A stretch of 64,000 nt of DNA from Nocardia vulneris. Its GTDB lineage: Bacteria; Actinomycetota; Actinomycetes; Mycobacteriales; Mycobacteriaceae. The position numbers were made by a program, and so were the translations under genes. Positions within the stretch are counted from its first letter, which is position 1. Each line of letters begins with the position of its first letter. The notes beneath the pieces were generated by a model. It did no database searches, was not told the DNA's origin, and saw only the letters and a list, made by a program, of their open reading frames with translations. Below are positions 60,811 to 64,000 of the stretch, in pieces. The stretch is from the NCBI RefSeq assembly GCF_001613425.1, contig NZ_BDCI01000036.1:1-64000 (forward strand), written 5' to 3'.

Positions 60811-61227
60811 TCAGAGCATGCCGTACGCGTGCGTCGGGGTGAGCAGGGCGAGCGCGCGGCGATCCGCGACCATGGCCCGGCGATAGTCGTCCCAGTCGGG
60901 GTGTTCGCCGTTGGCGGCCCGGTAGTAGTCGACCAGCGCTTCCACCGTTTCGTCGTGCGGGTCGGCGGCCACGGGCGTCACCGAGGCGATGGCCTCGACG
61001 ACGGCGTAGGCGAAGAAGTCCGCGCGGGTCACGTGAATGGCGGCCCACGGCTCGCGGACCAGGTTGTGGTACTTCGCGCGGTCGGCGGTGAGGGAGATCC
61101 GGATGCGGCCGTCCGCGCCGATCACGTGCAGCACGTTGGACAGCTGTGGCCGGCCGTTGCGGCGAATCGTGGTCAGCACCGACCTGGGGTGGCTGCGGGC
61201 GAAGTCGACTGCTTGGGCGAGTTCCAT
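60811..61227 (-). CDS. PPOX-class F420-dependent oxidoreductase
   Basis: 138 residues, split-barrel flavin/F420 fold: DFARSHPRSVLTTIRRNGRPQLSNV and RIRISLTADRAKYHNLVREPWAAIHVT. Uses F420H2 for redox of small or aromatic molecules, a mark of actinobacteria. No companion gene identifies the substrate. Confidence 0.9.
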   Translation of the reverse strand: MELAQAVDFARSHPRSVLTTIRRNGRPQLSNVLHVIGADGRIRISLTADRAKYHNLVREPWAAIHVTRADFFAYAVVEAIASVTPVAADPHDETVEALVDYYRAANGEHPDWDDYRRAMVADRRALALLTPTHAYGML

Positions 61228-61267
61228 ACCGGTAGCAACCGGTGGTGATCCAGGTCTCTTCCCCGGC

Positions 61268-61684
61268 TCACTGCCGGTGGTAGGCCGCCTGCGCCTCGTG
61301 CACCCGCGGCATGTTCTGCTCGACCACCAGGATCAGGGCCTCGAGCCGGTCCGCGACGTCGGCGCCGAGTTCGGTGAGCGTGTATTCCACCCGCGGCGGG
61401 ATGGTTTCGTGCACCTCGCGATGCACCATGCCGTCGCGCTCGAGCGCCTGCAGGGTCTGCGACAGCATGCGCTCGCTGACGCCGTCGACGCGGCGGCGCA
61501 GCGCGCTGAACCGGTACGGCCCGTCGCGTAGCGCGACCAGCGCGAGGATGCCCCAGCGACTCGCCACATTCTGCAGAACCAGCCGTGACGTGCAGTTCTT
61601 CGCGAAAACGTCGGCTTCGAGGGTCGGATCATCCAGTTCTGGCGACGCGGTGCGCGCGGTGTCGCCGGAAAATCCTGTGCTCAT
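61268..61684 (-). CDS. HxlR-family regulator
   Basis: 138 residues from the ATG at 61684; TACTAT upstream suggests a leaderless or short-leader mRNA. Winged helix with FAKNCTSRLVLQNVASRWGILALVALRDGPYRFSALRRRVDGVSERMLSQTLQALERDGMVHREVHETIPPRVEYTLTELG. A Cys at residue 31 may sense quinones or electrophiles as in QorR. Divergent from the QorB-like gene, with two dyads between. Confidence 0.93.
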   Translation of the reverse strand: MSTGFSGDTARTASPELDDPTLEADVFAKNCTSRLVLQNVASRWGILALVALRDGPYRFSALRRRVDGVSERMLSQTLQALERDGMVHREVHETIPPRVEYTLTELGADVADRLEALILVVEQNMPRVHEAQAAYHRQ

Positions 61685-61728
61685 GAACTCAATAGTACCC
61701 AACGTGCGGATAGTGGTGTATGAATGTG

Positions 61729-61755
61729 TAGTACTTACTATTAGTTAGCACTAAC
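61729..61755. promoter_or_regulatory. HxlR operators
   Basis: TAGTA-CT-TACTA (61729-61740) and GTTAG-CA-CTAAC (61744-61755), two perfect dyads of the same size, 15 bp apart, between the divergent genes. Suited to HxlR dimers. Confidence 0.7.
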
Positions 61756-61783
61756 AATCCGTACAGACCTCTGGAGGTAAGTC

Positions 61784-62635
61784 ATGACCGTTGCCGTCAC
61801 CGGTGCCAGCGGGCAGCTGGGCCGTCTCGTCGTCGAGTCCCTGCTCCGCGCGGGCGTCGCGCCGATCGTCGCGATCGTGCGTGATCCGCAGCGGGTGGCC
61901 GATCTGGCCGAACAGGGCGTGCAGGTGCGCGCGGCGAGCTACGACGATGCCGAGGCGCTCGACCGCGCGCTGGCCGGTGTCGATCGGGTGCTGCTCGTCT
62001 CCGGAAACGAGTTCGGCGCCCGAGTCGCCCAGCACACCACTGTCATTCGCGCCGCGGAGCGGGCGGGTGTGCGACTGCTCGCCTACACCAGCATTCCGCT
62101 GGGCGCCGACAGTCCGCTCATCCTGGCGCAGGAGCATATCGGCACCGAGGCGGTGCTCGCCGAATCGACTGTCCCGCACGCGATTCTGCGCAACAGCTGG
62201 TACTGGGAGAACTACCTTGGCGGCCTCGCGCACACCGTCGAATCGGGCGTGCTGCACGGCGCGGCGGGCACGGGCCGGGTATCGGGTGCGGCCCGTGCCG
62301 ACTATGCCGAGGCGGCCGCGAAGGTGCTCACCACCGAGGGGCACGAGGGGCAGGTCTACGAGCTCGGCGGCGACGAGCACCTCACCTATGCCGAACTGGC
62401 CCAGGTGATTTCGCAGGCGGCGGGCAAGCCGGTCCGCTACGAGAATCTCACCGAAGCGCAGTACCTCGCCACCCTGGTGCAGGCAGGCGTACCCGAGGAG
62501 CACGCGAAGGTGCTCGCCGACGCGGATTCCGGCCTCGCCGCGGGTGCGCTCGATGTCACCAGCGGTCATCTGCAGAAGTTGCTCGGGCGGTCCTCGACCC
62601 CCGCGCTCGAGGTCTTCCGCGCCGCGCTCGCTTGA
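61784..62635 (+). CDS. NmrA/QorB-like NAD(P)H quinone oxidoreductase
   Basis: 283 residues from the ATG at 61784, with GGAGG 7 nt upstream. Rossmann start VAVTGASGQLGRLVVESLLRAG, then the NmrA-like pattern: GVDRVLLVSGNE, LLAYTSIPLGADSP, HAILRNSWYWENYLGG, YELGGDEHLTYAELAQVIS. QorB enzymes reduce quinones and are controlled by HxlR-type QorR. Here the divergent HxlR gene and dyads fit that scheme. Confidence 0.92.
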   Translation: MTVAVTGASGQLGRLVVESLLRAGVAPIVAIVRDPQRVADLAEQGVQVRAASYDDAEALDRALAGVDRVLLVSGNEFGARVAQHTTVIRAAERAGVRLLAYTSIPLGADSPLILAQEHIGTEAVLAESTVPHAILRNSWYWENYLGGLAHTVESGVLHGAAGTGRVSGAARADYAEAAAKVLTTEGHEGQVYELGGDEHLTYAELAQVISQAAGKPVRYENLTEAQYLATLVQAGVPEEHAKVLADADSGLAAGALDVTSGHLQKLLGRSSTPALEVFRAALA

Positions 62636-62678
62636 TCCGAGCGGCCGATTCGCTACTACCGCAGCGACATTCGGCCTT

Positions 62679-62715
62679 GAACGGTGAGCTCTCCCACTTA
62701 GAGAGCTCACCGTTC
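62679..62715. terminator. Bidirectional terminator
   Basis: A perfect 15-bp stem (GAACGGTGAGCTCTC with GAGAGCTCACCGTTC) and 7-nt loop between the convergent QorB-like and VOC genes. Confidence 0.92.
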
Positions 62716-62726
62716 GCGCTAGGTGC

Positions 62727-63104
62727 TCACACCCACTGCACGAGTTGCAGGATGATGCCGTTCGGGTCGCGCATCTGGAAGTAGCGCTCGCCCCATTCCT
62801 CGGTCTCGATCGGCGTCGCGATCGGCACGCCCTCGCCCTGTAGCCGGGCGTACTCGGCGTCGATGTCATCCACCTCGAACACGACGAGCAGTCCCTCGCC
62901 CGCGCTGCCCGCGATGCTTGCCGGCTTGAACGATTTCAGGCCGGTGCGCAGGTAGATGACGTTCAGGCCGGCGTCGGGACGCTCGAGGGAGACGAAGCCG
63001 TCGGCGGACATCTTCTCGGTGAATCCGAGGTGCTCGATGAGGAATTCCGCCGAAGTACGCGGGTCGGCGACGTTGAGGGAGATGGCGGATGCGGTGATGT
63101 TCAA
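62727..63104 (-). CDS. VOC-family protein (glyoxalase/bleomycin-resistance fold)
   Basis: 125 residues, two beta-alpha-beta repeats: SAISLNVADPRTSAEFLIEHLGF and LLVVFEVDDIDAEYARLQGEGVPIATPIETEEWGERYFQMRDPNGIILQLVQWV. Could be a metal enzyme or a drug-binding protein. Divergent from a TetR gene, which may respond to the same molecule. Confidence 0.9.
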   Translation of the reverse strand: MNITASAISLNVADPRTSAEFLIEHLGFTEKMSADGFVSLERPDAGLNVIYLRTGLKSFKPASIAGSAGEGLLVVFEVDDIDAEYARLQGEGVPIATPIETEEWGERYFQMRDPNGIILQLVQWV

Positions 63105-63139
63105 GGGGTCCTCCTCGGGCTCGCGATTAATTCTATACT

Positions 63140-63154
63140 AAGTACGTTGTACTT
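63140..63154. promoter_or_regulatory. TetR operator
   Basis: AAGTAC-GTT-GTACTT, a perfect 15-bp dyad in an AT-rich gap between the divergent VOC and TetR genes. Confidence 0.8.
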
Positions 63155-63233
63155 TGTAGAAGAATTCCCACCGGGTTGCACTATGACCCGCGTCACGCCG
63201 ATACGATCGGACCGACCAGGGCGAGGAGGCAGG

Positions 63234-64000
63234 GTGGCAGACGGCGCGACGCGAGGCCGGGGCAAGCAGGACCGCAGCAGTGCGGGCGATCCCGTGCGCA
63301 CGCTGGAATTGCTGTGGCGGGTGCCCGGGACTCCGGTGCGCGGTCCGAAGCAGCGCAGCAGCGTCGATGCCGTGGTCGACGCGGCCATCACGATCGCCGA
63401 CACCGCGGGTATCGAGGCGCTCACCATGCGCGCGGTCGCGACCGAACTCGGCATGACGCCGATGGCGACCTACACCTACGTACCCGGCAAGGCCGAACTG
63501 CTCGATCTCATGGTCGACAAGGTCTATGGCGCGATGGCGCGGCCGGACCTGGACGAAATGCCTTGGCGCGCAAGGGTCACCGCGATCGCGGAGGAGAACC
63601 GCGCACTGCTCACCCGGCATCCGTGGCTGGCCTACCTGCCCACCACCCGGCCGCCGCTGGGCCCCGGCCAAGCCGCGAAATACGACCACGAACTGCGCGC
63701 CTTCGAGGGACTCGGCCTCGACGACGTCACGATGGACGCCTCGCTCACCTTCGTCCTCGGCTTCGTGAACTCCGTAGCGCGCATCGCGATCGACACCGCC
63801 CGCGCCGCCGCCGACAGCGCCCTGTCCGACCCGCAGTGGTGGGACCGCGTCGCCCCGGTCCTCGCGCAACTCGTCGACCCGGCCCGCTACCCGGTGGGTT
63901 CCCGCGTCGGCACCACCGCAGGCCAAACCCACAACTCCGCCTACAGCGCCGACCACGCCTACGATTTCGGCCTGGCCCGCATCCTCGACAGCCTCGCGGT
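63234..64000 (+). CDS. TetR/AcrR regulator, 3' end cut by the window
   Basis: At least 255 residues from the GTG at 63234, with GAGGAGG upstream; no stop before the right edge. After a 45-residue leader, HTH: RSSVDAVVDAAITIADTAGIEALTMRAVATELGMTPMATYTYVPGKAELLDLMVDKVYG. The C-terminal part looks like the TetR_C_1 family. A 15-bp dyad precedes it and the VOC gene is divergent, so the pair is probably a small-molecule response unit. Confidence 0.88.
   Translation, partial: MADGATRGRGKQDRSSAGDPVRTLELLWRVPGTPVRGPKQRSSVDAVVDAAITIADTAGIEALTMRAVATELGMTPMATYTYVPGKAELLDLMVDKVYGAMARPDLDEMPWRARVTAIAEENRALLTRHPWLAYLPTTRPPLGPGQAAKYDHELRAFEGLGLDDVTMDASLTFVLGFVNSVARIAIDTARAAADSALSDPQWWDRVAPVLAQLVDPARYPVGSRVGTTAGQTHNSAYSADHAYDFGLARILDSLA

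Overview
This window is GC-rich actinobacterial DNA, most likely from Nocardia or a close relative. The evidence is GTG and TTG starts, mycobacterial-type motifs (a LexA box TCGAAC-N4-GTTCGA, CIRCE elements, a DtxR/IdeR-type iron box), and a gene order I recall from the Mycobacterium tuberculosis Rv0423c-Rv0440 neighbourhood: thiC, xthA, a GNAT gene, def, a DUF3263 gene, a LytR_C gene, sodC, a carboxylate-amine ligase, a CDC48-like ATPase, psd, pssA and groEL2. The genus call is inference; no rRNA or tRNA gene was seen.

Layout. 1-8 kb: an insertion-sequence remnant, an SOS-controlled gene of unknown function, riboswitch-controlled thiC, a secreted lipase with a divergent TetR gene, and the homogentisate pair hmgA-fahA. 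8-12 kb: a TetR regulator, an acyl-CoA dehydrogenase and an MpaB-type oxygenase that share a 22-bp promoter/operator motif. 12-20 kb: a Uma2 protein, then the conserved core block xthA to the YbdK-like ligase, a PAP2 protein and a YefM-YoeB toxin-antitoxin pair. 20-26 kb: a Mrp/Mnh cation:proton antiporter operon (fused mnhAB, then C, D, E, F, G) with overlapping stop/start codons between most genes. 26-30 kb: a polytopic membrane protein and a tandem AAA ATPase.

30-37 kb is an accessory-looking block. It carries a signalling operon made of an unannotated 53-aa protein, a response regulator fused to a glutaredoxin-like and a thioredoxin-reductase-like module (both without their CxxC motifs), a cNMP-domain histidine kinase and a UBP-type zinc-finger protein. 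SRPBCC, SIMPL, KAS III and GlsB-like genes follow. 37-48 kb: psd-pssA, an ECF41/SigJ sigma factor with its FAD oxidoreductase partner, a Clp-N/HTH protein with tandem operators on a probably leaderless promoter, a SUFU-domain protein, nadE and groEL. 48-64 kb: a mosaic of regulators (MarR, four TetR-type including the one cut by the right edge, AraC, HxlR) beside their likely target enzymes, plus lpd, a dipeptidase, a prolyl oligopeptidase and a polysaccharide deacetylase.

Most promising for follow-up: the redox-cysteine-free RR-Grx-TrxR signalling operon, the leaderless dual-operator clpN-like gene, the SOS-box gene, the orphan iron box after groEL, and the shared motif of the acyl-CoA dehydrogenase and oxygenase genes.
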